The position numbers and the translations under genes are program-made. From positions 165,997,079-166,061,078 of the forward strand of contig CM060926.1 of the NCBI GenBank assembly GCA_030737875.1: a stretch of DNA of 64,000 nt, read 5' to 3'. Below the pieces are notes generated by a model, which was not told the DNA's origin, ran no database searches, and saw nothing but the letters and a program-made list of their open reading frames with translations. Positions 35,483-46,162 of this stretch are shown here, one piece after another; position 1 is the stretch's first letter, and the number at the start of each line of letters is the position of its first letter. Origin of the DNA: Allium sativum (lineage: Eukaryota; Streptophyta; Magnoliopsida; Asparagales; Amaryllidaceae).

Positions 35483-35640
35483 GTCGACCCAAGCCCTGCT
35501 GGGTCGACTAGGGGTTAATCCAGGGTGTTTGGCTGTCAACCCATGGGTCGATTCGCTCAAATGCAGATTTTGCATTTGATTGGTTCTCATGGTTCAGGGT
35601 TAATCTAATGGTCCTAAATAACTTCCTACACCTATAAATA
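35483..35640 (+). promoter_or_regulatory. Element E promoter: two GTCGAC palindromes and TATA box
   Basis: GTCGAC at 35483 and 35503, then TATAAATA at 35633-35640. In the 3' LTR the box reads TGTAAATA (about 43652), so that copy is probably weakened. Confidence 0.65.
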
Positions 35641-35807
35641 CATCCTAATGCTAACCCTAAACCTAATTAAAACAGAATAGTTACCGTCATACCATCACCA
35701 TGGAAATCAATGGAGCCGCCGCCAACTAAGAAAGAAGAAAAGAAAATTCAATTCTAATTCTCTCAACCCTAAAGCAAAGCAAAACTCTCTCTTTTCTTCT
35801 CTAAATT

Positions 35808-37800
35808 GTGAGTATGATGATCTTAACAAGATTATTATCATTTTAATTAGGTTGAGTTATGAATGGATTATGAGTAGATGATGTGAATTATCATATATGT
35901 TGTTGTAAACCCCTTTTGCTATCATGTATATTGAAAATCCAATGTTATGTGATGATGATATCTTATATGTTGTTAATCATGCTATGATGATGTTATGTAT
36001 GTTGAAAGTTTCTATGCTAAGTTGTGATGAATCATACATGTTAAAAAGGCCATGATGTTACCATCTATGCTAGTTAGTTCATATTAATTAAATCATCATG
36101 TTTGGGTTATGTTGATCTATATGACAAGTCACATATGCAAGTTAGATTGATTAGAAAAGTTATGAACATATGCCAAGACATCTATTATGACATCTAGAAT
36201 TATGCTATGACATATGTGATATCCTATGCTAGTTCACACCATCATTATGTTGCCTAAAAACCCCATATGCAAGTTTATGTATAGATTTGGGCTATGATCA
36301 TATCATGTAAATTGAGATGTTTAACAAGTTGACACCTTTTGATCCTTAACATGTGTAGTTTATGCAAGTTTCACCCTTATTATGATTAGATTTATTTTAA
36401 TTGTCTATATGTTGTGATAATTTATCTTTGTGCTAGGTGTTAGACTATACAAGTCTAGCCTATATTATGCGTTGAATAAGCGAACGTATAAACGTGGGGT
36501 AGGGGTAATATTAAGGATTTAATATTAAAAAGTTGGGGTGCAATTGATATGATTTTGCATGCCATAAGTGGATGGCCATAATTGAGTCAATTATGGACAT
36601 CATTAAAAGTTGACTTAATTAATAATTTGAATATGGAATTATTAAAACTGGGGTAAAAGATTTTAAGTGTTAATCAATGCTTAGGACACGAGGTTGGACT
36701 CGTTTGTGACGTAAACCTGCCCGGACCCGCACGGCAAATCCAGTGGTCACAAATGTCAGCCCAATGTGAGAGGTCCTAGGCCTAAACTAAAGCATAACGG
36801 TTGTAAAGACACGAGGTTAGACTCTTTTATGGTGTAAGACTGCCCGGACCCGCCCGGCAAATCCAGCTGCCATAAATGCCAGTCTAATGTGAGAGGTCTT
36901 TATGAGGTTATGGCCTGAATGAATTAAGAAATACTTAACCAGATAAACATGTAAGGTGGGACATGGGGGTTAAGTAGGTTCCTTGGGTGGCATGAGGAAT
37001 CTAGGGGGTGCCCTTAGTGGCATGTGAAATACGATTAGTAAGACTTAACCAAACACACATGTAAATGAACATGACTAAGAGGGTTAAGTGGGATATACTA
37101 GTGAAAAGCTTAGGTGGGTAGCTTGTGGAGGCCCATTTCGACCAGTATCCCAAATGTATCTTTGTGGGCTCGACCCAAGTCGAGGACGGGACACGCATGC
37201 TGGGTTTGACTGTAAGAGGCCAAAACGGGGAGCGGTGGCAACGCAAGTCCAATGAGTTTCGTATGCGTGTGTGGACCCGGGCTGGTAGGAAAGACGTTGT
37301 TGCATCGTGTAGGTATAAGCCGTGCATTCTCAAGTTGTATCGGGTTGCCACTTTAGGGGAGTGATACACCCCACTGTGGGGCCAACACGGGTATCTACGA
37401 GTAGGGAGCCGATCGAAAGTGGGTAGTGGGGTACACCTAGTGGAGATAGGGGCAGATTACACCTATGTAGTCAGCTAGGGGTACGTAAGGCTATTTATAA
37501 AGTTTCTGTGTGAAGCAAGTGGGATCAAACAATAGGGTGACTGGTGTGGTGCAGTGTAGTAATGTGTGGTGCAGTGTAGTAATCATTCGTTAGTAATTAG
37601 GTGTGCCTTTACCGTTATCTTTAATGTTATCTTAAACGCTATCTTTATCTTCCTAAGAGTTCATCGACATTTACTTGTTTTCCAGCTTATGCCTTAGTCT
37701 AGTTATTTTGGTAATAGTATTGTTAGAATTATCATACTCGCCAGACTTTATGTCTGACCCCCTCTATTTCTATCCTTTTTCCCCCTCCAGGTCCTCAGGT
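35808..37800 (+). other. Predicted leader intron within the LTR of E
   Basis: Donor AATT|GTGAGT at 35808; acceptor with TCTGACC, a pyrimidine tract and CTCCAG|G ending 37800. The 3' LTR keeps both (43827 and 45809). The intron would be 1993 nt and remove both hairpins before gag translation. Inferred from signals. Confidence 0.5.
36690..36896 (+). repeat. Tandem pair of structured hairpin motifs (E 5' LTR)
   Basis: Copy a (36690-36773): inner stem TTTGTGAC/GTCACAAA, 8 pairs. Copy b (36813-36896): outer TTAGACT/AGTCTAA, inner TTTATGG/CCATAAA. Stems differ between copies yet remain complementary; the loop is constant (CCCGGACCCGC, AAATCCAG). Confidence 0.88.
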
Positions 37801-38145
37801 TGGGCCCAGCTCTAGTGGAGTTTGATTGAATTGCTTCATCTCTCTTTGGAAAGCTTGCACTGTTGAAGTAAAGTCCAGCTTGTTATCTTTTTAATGGCTG
37901 TTTATGTAATGGGATTATGTATTTTGTTTTTATGAAGATGGATATTGTACTTGGTTATGATCTATGGTTTTATGATGTAACAAACATGTTTGATTTCCGC
38001 TGCAATAAAATGAAATTTTAGATTTCCAAGTACTATTTGTTATCTGTCTTGTTGTAATTTTTCTGTTCTATATTCACTTATAACCTCCATGGAAGTTAAT
38101 GCATTCCCTTTGTGAGTGACATTAATGGACGTGGGGTGTTACACG

Positions 38146-38157
38146 TGGTATCAGAGC
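38146..38157 (+). other. Element E primer binding site (initiator Met tRNA)
   Basis: TGGTATCAGAGC, 2 nt after the 5' LTR. Confidence 0.95.
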
Positions 38158-38347
38158 TTAAGGTTACCAGAACAGATAAAAATACTTTAGAAAAATAGTT
38201 ATTTTTGGAAGAAATGTTTTCAAAAACATGTTTTAATGAGAAATTTAAAGAGAAAAGTTTTTAAGAAAAAAAAAACATAATCCCCAATAGCCTCATATCT
38301 TTATCTTTCGAATTCTCCATTTTGAATCTTTCCCTTTTCGTTTCAGC

Positions 38348-39550
38348 ATGGCTGAAGATCTTAACCTACCTGACGGGGTAGCGATACTAGGATGGTATAG
38401 GAGGTTGTTAGAGGCTAGGGCCGCTACGGGTCCAGCCAATGTTCCTCCACCACCAGTTGCACCCGTCCCTCCTCCTCCTCGCGTAGATACTTTTGCAAAG
38501 ACGTGCAAGGAATTCAAGGCTATGGGTGGAAAACCATTTCAAGGGTCAGAAACGTTTGTGGAAGCTAGAGATTGGCTTAAGGAGGTGGAAGAATTGCTAG
38601 AAATCTTTAAAGTAGAAGAAGGGAGGAGAGTTCGATTAGCAGCTTGGTTGATGAAGGGAGAGGCCTCGTTTTGGTGGGAGGTCACTAATGGGGAGCGTCA
38701 TGTTGACTCTTGGGCGGATTTCAGACGTAGGTTCGAGGCGAAGTTTCTCTCAAGGGCGGAAGAAAATCTATATATGGAAAGGTTCTTGACATTGAAGCAA
38801 GGAAGCTCATCAGTGAAAGAATATGTCAATAAATTTAATCAGTTAGCAAGGTTTGGCTTGGACTTAGTGAACACGCCGGAGAAGAAGGCGTTGAGGTTCG
38901 TGAATGGCTTGAATGAACCATTGCAAGGGTTGGCTATGACCCACATCCCTATGGGGGCCACCTTTGAGAAGTTAGTAGAAATGGCGCTTATGCATGAGGA
39001 GAAAAGCACTAAAGCTGATAAGGCACCCGAGAGGAAGGGGGATCAGAAGAAACCACAACAGCAAAACAAGAAGGTTGGAAAAGACAATAATGGCAAGGGA
39101 AAGAAGAAGTGCTTTAACTGTGGAACCCCAGGCCATCTCAGCAAGGATTGCCGAAAGAAAAAGAAGACAGTCTGTTTTCATTGTGGCGATGCGGGACATT
39201 TAGTGAAGGACTGCCCAAAGAAGGGGCAGAGGGCAGGAGCTACCTCGGGAGGACAGGTGCAGGCTCTTATGGCACCAGGGCAGGCAAGGGGACAAGTTCA
39301 GGCTCTCGCGGTCCCACCGCTGCAAGAACAAGGTAGAACCATTTCTGTTGAAAGCTTAGTTTTTCTGTTTGATCATCCTGTCCGTACCTTATTCTATTCG
39401 GGCGCATCACATTCGTTTATCTCTACATCATTAGTTGAATCACTGCACTTAAACACCAGTTTAGTAGAGTCCCTTAGTTGTTTCGAATCCAATAGGGGGC
39501 TCAGCTTATTTGTCCATGATGTGTTTGGATTTGAAAATTTGCATACTTAG
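38348..39550 (+). CDS. gag: Element E gag with N-terminal part of protease (400 aa)
   Basis: Structural polyprotein that would coat genomic RNA and form virus-like particles in the cytoplasm. The start is the first ATG after the leader. Residues 30-45 are Pro-rich. The gag domain spans about 60-220, with [11 protein letters not shown] and [19 protein letters not shown]. Two CX2CX4HX4C zinc knuckles lie at 255-268 (CFNC...HLSKDC) and 276-289 (CFHC...HLVKDC), in basic surroundings that suit RNA binding. The protease segment follows at about 340-400, but its active-site Asp is Tyr (residue 350, codon 39395-39397, in YSGASHSF). The frame ends in TAG at 39548 after a frameshift; the protease tail continues in another frame. 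Confidence 0.88.
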   Translation: MAEDLNLPDGVAILGWYRRLLEARAATGPANVPPPPVAPVPPPPRVDTFAKTCKEFKAMGGKPFQGSETFVEARDWLKEVEELLEIFKVEEGRRVRLAAWLMKGEASFWWEVTNGERHVDSWADFRRRFEAKFLSRAEENLYMERFLTLKQGSSSVKEYVNKFNQLARFGLDLVNTPEKKALRFVNGLNEPLQGLAMTHIPMGATFEKLVEMALMHEEKSTKADKAPERKGDQKKPQQQNKKVGKDNNGKGKKKCFNCGTPGHLSKDCRKKKKTVCFHCGDAGHLVKDCPKKGQRAGATSGGQVQALMAPGQARGQVQALAVPPLQEQGRTISVESLVFLFDHPVRTLFYSGASHSFISTSLVESLHLNTSLVESLSCFESNRGLSLFVHDVFGFENLHT

Positions 39551-40090
39551 CGTTGAATTTAGATGTGATGCTTATGTGTTGGGCTTCACGGGCTATGGGC
39601 TAATTTTAGGAATGGATTGGTTATCCAGAAATGGGGTTGTTCTTGATTGTGAAAGGAGAGTAGTTAGGCTCGTGACTCGCCTTGGCAACACTCTCGAAAT
39701 CTTCTGTAATCCCATAAATTCGGTTATGCTAAGTTATCTAGAATCGCTTGACGCGTCTGAGGAAAATCTACGATCTGTTAGAGTGGTCCGAGAATATTCG
39801 GATGTGTTTGAGGAGGTGAAAGGCTTGCCTCCGAAGCGGGAGATAGATTTTAGAATATATCTTGTGGATAATGCGAAACCAGTATCTTTGCCAGTACACC
39901 ACATGGCTCCACGTGAAAGGAGGGAACTCGATAAGCAAGTGGAGGAGTTGCTTGAGAAGGGGTTCATAAGACGATGTATATCGGAGTGGGGTGCTCCAGT
40001 AGTATTTGCCACGAAGGCGGATGGGTCCCTTAGACTTTGTGTGGACTATAGAGAACTTAATAAGCTTACTAAGAAGAACAGACACCCCTG
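39540..40090 (+). pseudogene. pol: Element E pol fragment 1: protease end and reverse transcriptase fingers
   Basis: Shifted relative to gag by an indel near 39530-39550. The first part ends the protease domain with [11 protein letters not shown]. The linker contains [16 protein letters not shown]. The start of reverse transcriptase includes [20 protein letters not shown] and YRELNK. It breaks near 40088, where one T appears lost before the codons for PRIDDLF, and the frame returns to that of gag. It is a remnant, not a translatable gene. Confidence 0.85.
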
Positions 40091-41473
40091 CCGAGGATTG
40101 ACGATCTCTTCGATCAGTTAGTTGGCGCCTTAGTGTTTTCGCAGTTGGACTTAGCCGCTGGTTTCCATCAGTTGAGAGTGGCTGAGGATAGCATTGACAA
40201 GACTGCCTTTAGGACTCCGGACGGTTTCTATGAATGGCTAGTGATGCCCTTCGGTTTGACAAACGCCCCCGCATACTTTGTTGATTTGATGAGTAGGGTG
40301 TTTAGGGATTACCTTAACAAATTCGTGGTAGTCTTTGTAGATGACATCTTGATCTTTTCTAAGGATGAAGAAGAGCATGCCCTACATCTTAGGGAAGTGT
40401 TGGGGACCCTACGAGTGCATAGCCTTAAGGCTAAATTTTCTAAGTGTCACTTCTGGAGGAAGGAAGTACGGTTCATGGGGCACGTGGTTTCCAAAGAAGG
40501 GATAGCCGTGGATCCCGCGAAGGTGGTGGCCATCCAAGATTGGAAGGTCCCTAAAAATGCTACCGAAGTGAGAAGTTTCTTGGGGTTGGCTGGCTACTAT
40601 AGGAAGTTTATCAAAGACTTCGCAAAGATATCAGCTCCATTGACACGCTTGACGAAGAAGAACCTAGTTTTTACATGGGACGTAGATTGTGATGATGCGT
40701 TCCAACGTTTGAAGAGAGCTTTGACTTCAACCCCAGTCTTAGTATTGCCATACGGGAGTAAGTCGTTTACCGTTTATACGGATGCTTGTGGGGCAGGACT
40801 AGGCGCAGTCTTAATGCAAGAGGGTAGGGTAATAGCCTATGGTGGAAGGCAGCTGAGAGCGCATGAGAAAAATTATCCTACACATGACCTAGAATTGGCC
40901 GCTATTGTTTTCGCGCTTAAGTCTTGGCGTCATTATCTTCTTGGCGAGAAATTCGAATTATTCACTGACCATAAGTCTTTAAAATACCTATTCTCTCAAA
41001 AGGACTTGAACTTAAGGCAGCAAAGGTGGATGGAGTTCTTAGCGTCCTACGACTTCGAAATAGCCTATACCCCTGGCAAGGGTAACGTGGTGGCAGACGC
41101 CTTAAGTAGAAAAAGATTATCCTTAAGTCCTTTGTTTGTTGAGCGGCGAAGTTTAGAATTCATTTCGATGTTTGACTTTAGACCTTCCGTTGACTTTGTA
41201 CCCGGTTTGCTAGCATCCTTGGAGGTCAGACCTACGCTTTTGGGACGGATTGGCGAGGCACAGCGAGACGACTTGCAGTTGGTTGAGTTAGTAGAAAAAC
41301 TCAAAGAAGGGGAGTCATCAAGCCATCTCCGTAGGTATACCCTAGACGATAAGGGTTGGTTACGTAGGGACGGTAGACTTTGTGTACCAAAAGACGATGA
41401 CCTAAGGAAGACTATTCTTGACGAAGCACATCATTCGAAGATGACCGTTCATCCCGGCGGGGACAAGATGTAA
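40091..41473 (+). pseudogene. pol: Element E pol fragment 2: RT palm, RNase H and integrase zinc region
   Basis: The longest clean pol piece. RT motifs: [12 protein letters not shown], then [10 protein letters not shown], then the catalytic FVDD at 40334-40345 and the MGHVVS and [12 protein letters not shown] motifs. RNase H follows with its acidic residues visible in YTDAC, LELAA, TDHKSL and VADALSR. The end enters the integrase HHCC zinc domain ([16 protein letters not shown]). A TAA at 41471 stops it where relatives usually have Tyr. Confidence 0.9.
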
Positions 41474-41672
41474 AAAGATATGAAGAGAGTTTACTTTTGG
41501 GCTGGCATGAAGAAAGATGTGGCTGAGTATGTCGCTAGATGCTTGGCATGCCAACAAGTAAAAGCGGAGTAAAAGAAACCCGGTGGGTTGCTTCACCCAT
41601 TGGAGGTTCCACTATGGAAGTGGGAGAGTGTCTCGATGGATTTTGTGGATGGATTACCGCGATCGAGGAGGG
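41474..41672 (+). pseudogene. pol: Element E pol fragment 3: integrase HHCC and start of catalytic core
   Basis: Same frame as fragment 2, after the stop. The zinc ligands CLACQQ are present, then a second TAA at 41570, then GLLHPLEVP and the MDFVDGLP segment with the first catalytic Asp. An extra G in the run at about 41668-41673 shifts the frame. Confidence 0.85.
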
Positions 41673-42296
41673 GGTAATACGGGGATTTGGGTTATAGTAG
41701 ATAGACTTACTAAAAGCGCCCATTTCATTCCCGTAAAGAGTAAGAGGACTGTTCCATGGTTAGCCTCCGTATACGTTCGAGAAATAGTTCGTTTGCACGG
41801 TGTTCCTTCTAGCATAGTGAGCGATCGCGATCCTATTTTCACTAGCGAATTTTGGAGAAGCTTACAAGAGGCGGTAGGGACTCAGTTATGTTTGAGCACC
41901 GCATATCATCCTCAGACGGACGGCCAGACCGAGAGGGTGAATCGCATTCTAGAGGATCTATTGAGGCTATGTATCCTAGACTTTGGGGGTACGTGGGAAG
42001 AGCATCTTCCATTGGTGGAGTTCGCATATAAAAACAGCTTTCAGTCCAGCATTGGTATGGCACCATTCGAAGCTCTTTATGGACGACCTTGTCGTTCACC
42101 TACATGTTGGTGGGAATCTACGGATAAGATCTTAATTGGGCCCGATATGATTAGGGAGACTTCGGAGAAGATCGACTTGATTCGAAGGAGGATGAAAGCA
42201 GCACAGGATAGGCATAAATCTTATGCGGATAAGAGGAGGACAGATCTCGAGTTTGAAGTTGGGGACATGGTGTTTGTCAAAGTGTCTCCATTATGA
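41673..42296 (+). pseudogene. pol: Element E pol fragment 4: integrase catalytic core
   Basis: Reads [18 protein letters not shown], then [13 protein letters not shown] with the second catalytic Asp, then [14 protein letters not shown] with the catalytic Glu, then FAYKNS and the basic C-terminal linker to [10 protein letters not shown]. The TGA at 42294 is most simply CGA with a CpG transition, since the same frame continues. Confidence 0.9.
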
Positions 42297-42713
42297 AACG
42301 TTGTTCACTTTGGGTCCGTTGGGAAATTAGCACCAAGGTTTGTAGGGCCGTTTCCTATTAAGGAGAGGATTGGACGGATGGCGTATAGAGTGGAGTTGCC
42401 TGAGAGACTTAGTGGTGTACATGACGTATTCCATGTGTCACATTTGAGGAAGTGCTTGCACGAGACCGCGGAAGTGGTAGAGTCGAGATTTCTTAGAGAG
42501 GTGGAGATAAAGCGTGATGCGACAATTCGACGAGCTCCTACGCGCATTCTTGGGTCGGAGATCAAGAGGTTGAGGAATCGAGAGGTCAGACTAGTCAAAA
42601 TGCAATGGGGAGATGATGAGAGCAACGCTACTTGGGAGACAGAAGAGAAGATGTGTTCACGATACCCTTTTCTTTTAGAGGGTATGTCTTGTAATTTCTC
42701 CTTTATCGCTTAG
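42297..42713 (+). pseudogene. pol: Element E pol fragment 5: integrase GPY/F module and chromodomain-like tail
   Basis: Continues in frame after the TGA. KLAPRFVGPF is the GPY/F module. VFHVSHLRKC is the usual connector. The last 50 residues (ILGSEIKRLRNREV, VKMQW, ATWETEEKM, YPFLL) match the chromodomain seen in Tekay/Del chromoviruses, which in that family directs integration to marked chromatin. It ends TAG at 42711. Confidence 0.82.
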
Positions 42714-42755
42714 CTTGTACTTATCTTATCTTTAGTATATCCTCTCGCTAGTATC

Positions 42756-43258
42756 TTTGACCTTTAGTTAGGATAATCCTATGGTTGAAACATGTGTTTG
42801 AGATATGTTATGTATTGTGGATGTAGAGTGGATGCAAGTGTTTGCTAGTGGTTGCTCGTGGATGCATATACACACACTATTAGGCACCAGATCGGCTCAG
42901 TCACTTCATATTGCATATTGCATATATATGGATGTATTTAGTAAAATGGATGTATAATGGTTGTATTATCATATAGTTGCTGCATTCGGGTTGATGGTTG
43001 TGCACGCATATAGAATTAATATGTATCATTAGGAATCTTTTGCATACATATTGGACGCATGACACTATCATGAATTGCACTAAGGAGGTCGACTGAATCA
43101 GTAGACCGCCTAATTTTGCATTAGATATGGACATATACACACAATGTGCATATAAACATTAAAGCATTAGAAGTCTTTTAAGGACAATGGATGCTGGTGT
43201 TTGATGGTTGAGTAGATGGACGATCAGATGGTAGGATATACATTCTTCTTGACTTGGA
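42756..43258 (+). other. Element E 3' untranslated region with stem-loop 43083-43111
   Basis: Non-coding, aligned with A (9963-10463) and C (complement of 24849-25340). The stem-loop AGGAGGTCGACTG / CAGTAGACCGCCT (loop AAT) is at 43083-43111; E differs from A in the arm at one base (GTCGACTG for GTCAACTG). Confidence 0.75.
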
Positions 43259-43293
43259 GATTTCGGGGACGAAATCCTTTAAGGAGGGGAGAA
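43259..43293 (+). other. Element E hairpin and polypurine tract
   Basis: GATTTCGGGGACGAAATC (43259-43276) is a perfect 7-bp stem with loop GGGA. AAGGAGGGGAGAA (43281-43293) abuts the 3' LTR. Confidence 0.9.
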
Positions 43294-46162
43294 TGTAACA
43301 CCCCGTAATTTTATAACATTAAAATTCACAAATTAAAGTATACTTAATTTTTAGAAAAGAATTAAGTGAAATGGGTTACGCAGAGAAATATATATATATT
43401 GATATATATATATATATATTAAAAAATAAATAAATAAATATGCGAAAAAGTTCAAAACAGCGAATTGGGAGGGGGAATAACCGAACCGGCCCATTTTTGA
43501 GGTCGACCCAAGCCCTGCTGGGTCGACTAGGGGTTAATCCAGGGTGTTTGGCTGTCAACTCGTGGGCCGATTCGCTCAAATGCAGATTTTGCATTTGATT
43601 GGTTCTCATGGTTCAGGGTTAATCTAGTGGTCCTAAATAACTTCCTATACCTGTAAATACATCCTAATGCTAACCCTAAACCTAATTTAAATAGAATAGT
43701 TACCGTCATATCATCGCCATGGAAATCAATGGAGCCGCCGCCAACTAAAAAAGAAGAAAAGAAAATTCAATTCTAATTCTCTCAACCCTAAAGCAAAGCA
43801 AAACTCTCTCTTTTCTTCTCTAAATTGTGAGTATGATGATCTTAACAAGATTATTATCATTTTAATTAGGTTGAGTTATGAATGGATTATGAGTAGATGA
43901 TGTGAATTATCATATATGTTGTTGTAAACCCCTTTTGCTATCATGTATATTGAAAATCCAATGTTATGTGATGATGATATCTTATATGTTTTTAATCATG
44001 CTATGATGATGTTATGTATGTTGAAAGTTTCTATGCTAAGTTGTGATGAATCATACATGTTAAAAAGGCCATGATGTTACCTTCTATGCTAGTTAGTTCA
44101 TATTAATTAAATCATCATGTTTGGGTTATGTTGATCTATATGACAAGTCACATATGCAAGTTAGATTGATTAGAAAAGTTATGAACATATGCCAAGACAT
44201 CTATTATGACATCTAGAATTATGCTATGACATATGTGATATCCTATGCTAGTTCACACCATCATTATGTTGCCTAAAAACCCCATATGCAAGTTTATGTA
44301 TAGATTTGGGCTATGATCATATCATGTAAATTGAGACATTTAACAAGTTGACACCTTTTGATCCTTAGCATGTGTAGTTTATGCAAGTTTCACCCCTATT
44401 ATGATTAGATTTATTTTAATTGTCTATATGTTGTGATTATTTATCTTTGTGCTTGGTGTTAGACTATACAAGTCTAGCCTATATTATGCATTGAATAAGC
44501 GAACGTATAAACGTGGGGTAGGGGTAATATTAAGGATTTAATATTAAAAAGTTGGGGTGCAGTTGATATGATTTTGCATGCCATAAGTGGATGGCCATAA
44601 TTGAGTCAATTATGGACATCATTAAAAGTTGACTTAATTAATAATTTGAATATGAAATTATTAAAACTGGGGTAAAAGATTTTAAGTGTTAATCAATGCT
44701 TAGGACACGAGGTTGGACTCGTTTGTGACGTAAACCTGCCCGGACCCGCCCGACAAATCCAGTGGTCACAAATGTCAGCCCAATGTGAGAGGTCCTAGGC
44801 CTAAACTAAAGCATAACGGTTGTAAAGACACGAGGTTAGACTCTTTTATGGTGTAAGACTGCCCGGACCCGCCCGGCAAATCCAGCTGCCATAAATGCCA
44901 GTCTAATGTGAGAGGTTTTTATGAGGTTATGGCCTGAATGAATTAAGAAATACTTAACCAGATAAACATGTAAGGTGGGACATGGGGGTTAAGTAGGTGC
45001 CTTGGGTGGCATGAGGAATCTAGGGGGTGCCCTTAGTGGCATGTGAAATACGATTAGTAAGAAATAACCAAACACACATGTAAATGAACATGACTAAGAG
45101 GGTTAAGTGGGATATACTAGTGACAAGCTTAGGTGGGTAGCTTGTGGGGGCCCATTTCGACCAGTATCCCGAACGTATCTTTGTGGGATCGACCCAAGTC
45201 GAGGACGGGACACGCATGGTGGGTTTGACTGTAAGAGGCCAAAACGGGGAGCGGTGGCAACGCAAGTCCAACGGGTTTCGTATGCGTGTTTGGACCCGGG
45301 CTGGTAGGTAAGACGTTGTTGCATCGTGTAGGTATAAGCCGTGCATTCTCAAGTTGTATCGGGTTGCCACTTTAGGGGAGTGATACACCCCACTGTGGGG
45401 CCAGCACGGGTATCTACGAGTAGGGAGCCGATCGAAAGTGGGTAGTGGGGTACACCTAGTGGAGATAGGGGCAGACGGCACCTATGTAGTCAGCTACGGG
45501 TACGTAAGGCTATTTATAAAGTTTCTGTGTGAAGCAAGTGGGATCAAACAATAGGGTGACTGGTGTGGTGCAGTGTAGTAATGTGCGGTGCAGTGTAGTA
45601 ATCATTCGTTAGTAATTAGGTGTACCTTTACCGTTATCTTTAACGTTATCTTAAACGCTATCTTTATCTTCCTAAGAGTTCATCGACATTTACTTGTCTT
45701 CCAGCTTATGCCTTAGTCTAGTTATTTTGATAATAGTATTGTTAGAATTATCATACTCGCCAGACTTTATGTCTGACCCCCTCTATTTCTATCCTTTTTC
45801 CACCTCCAGGTCCTCAGGTTGGGCCCAGCTCTAGTGGAGTTTGATTGAATTGCTTCATCTCCCTTTGGAAAGCTTGGACCGTTGAAGTAAAGTCCAGCTT
45901 GTTATCTTTTTAATGGCTATTTATGTAATGGGATTATGTATTTTGTTTTTATGAAGATGGATATTGTACTTGGTTATGATCTATAATTTTATGATGTAAC
46001 AAATATGTTTAATTTCCGCTGCAATAAAATGAAGTTTTAGATTTCCAAGCACTATTTATTATTTGTCTTGTTGTAATTTTTCTGTTCTATATTCACTTAT
46101 AACCTCCATGGAAGTTAATGCATTCCCTTTGTGAGTGACATTAATGGACGTGGGGTGTTACA
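43294..46162 (+). repeat. Element E 3' LTR
   Basis: 2869 bp, collinear with the 5' LTR. Differences are mostly transitions and are densest in the first 480 bp. GTCGAC at 43502 and 43522; donor 43827; acceptor 45809. Confidence 0.95.
44709..44915 (+). repeat. Tandem pair of structured hairpin motifs (E 3' LTR)
   Basis: Copies at 44709-44792 and 44832-44915 with the same stems as in the 5' LTR; changes since insertion fall in the loop (GCACGGC versus GCCCGAC). Confidence 0.88.

Larger units (their letters stand above)
35273..38143 (+). repeat. Element E 5' LTR
   Basis: TGTAACACCCC to GGGGTGTTACA. It contains a TA/AAAT microsatellite (35367-35420), promoter, donor (35808), hairpin pair, acceptor (37800), TTTCCGCTGCAATAAA (37994-38009, with a polyadenylation-like signal) and the TTTGTGAGTGAC tail. 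Confidence 0.95.
35273..46162 (+). mobile_element. Element E: near-complete Ty3/gypsy chromovirus (Tekay/Del-like), inactivated
   Basis: 10,890 bp with 5' LTR, primer site, gag, pol, polypurine tract and 3' LTR. The flanks are exact TTTAC duplications (35268-35272 and 46163-46167), inside the C 5' LTR. The LTRs (2871 and 2869 bp) differ at about 66 sites by hand count, near 2.3 percent, so it is the youngest layer I can date. Domain order protease-RT-RNaseH-integrase and the chromodomain-like tail place it among chromoviruses. Its coding region is broken. Confidence 0.95.
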
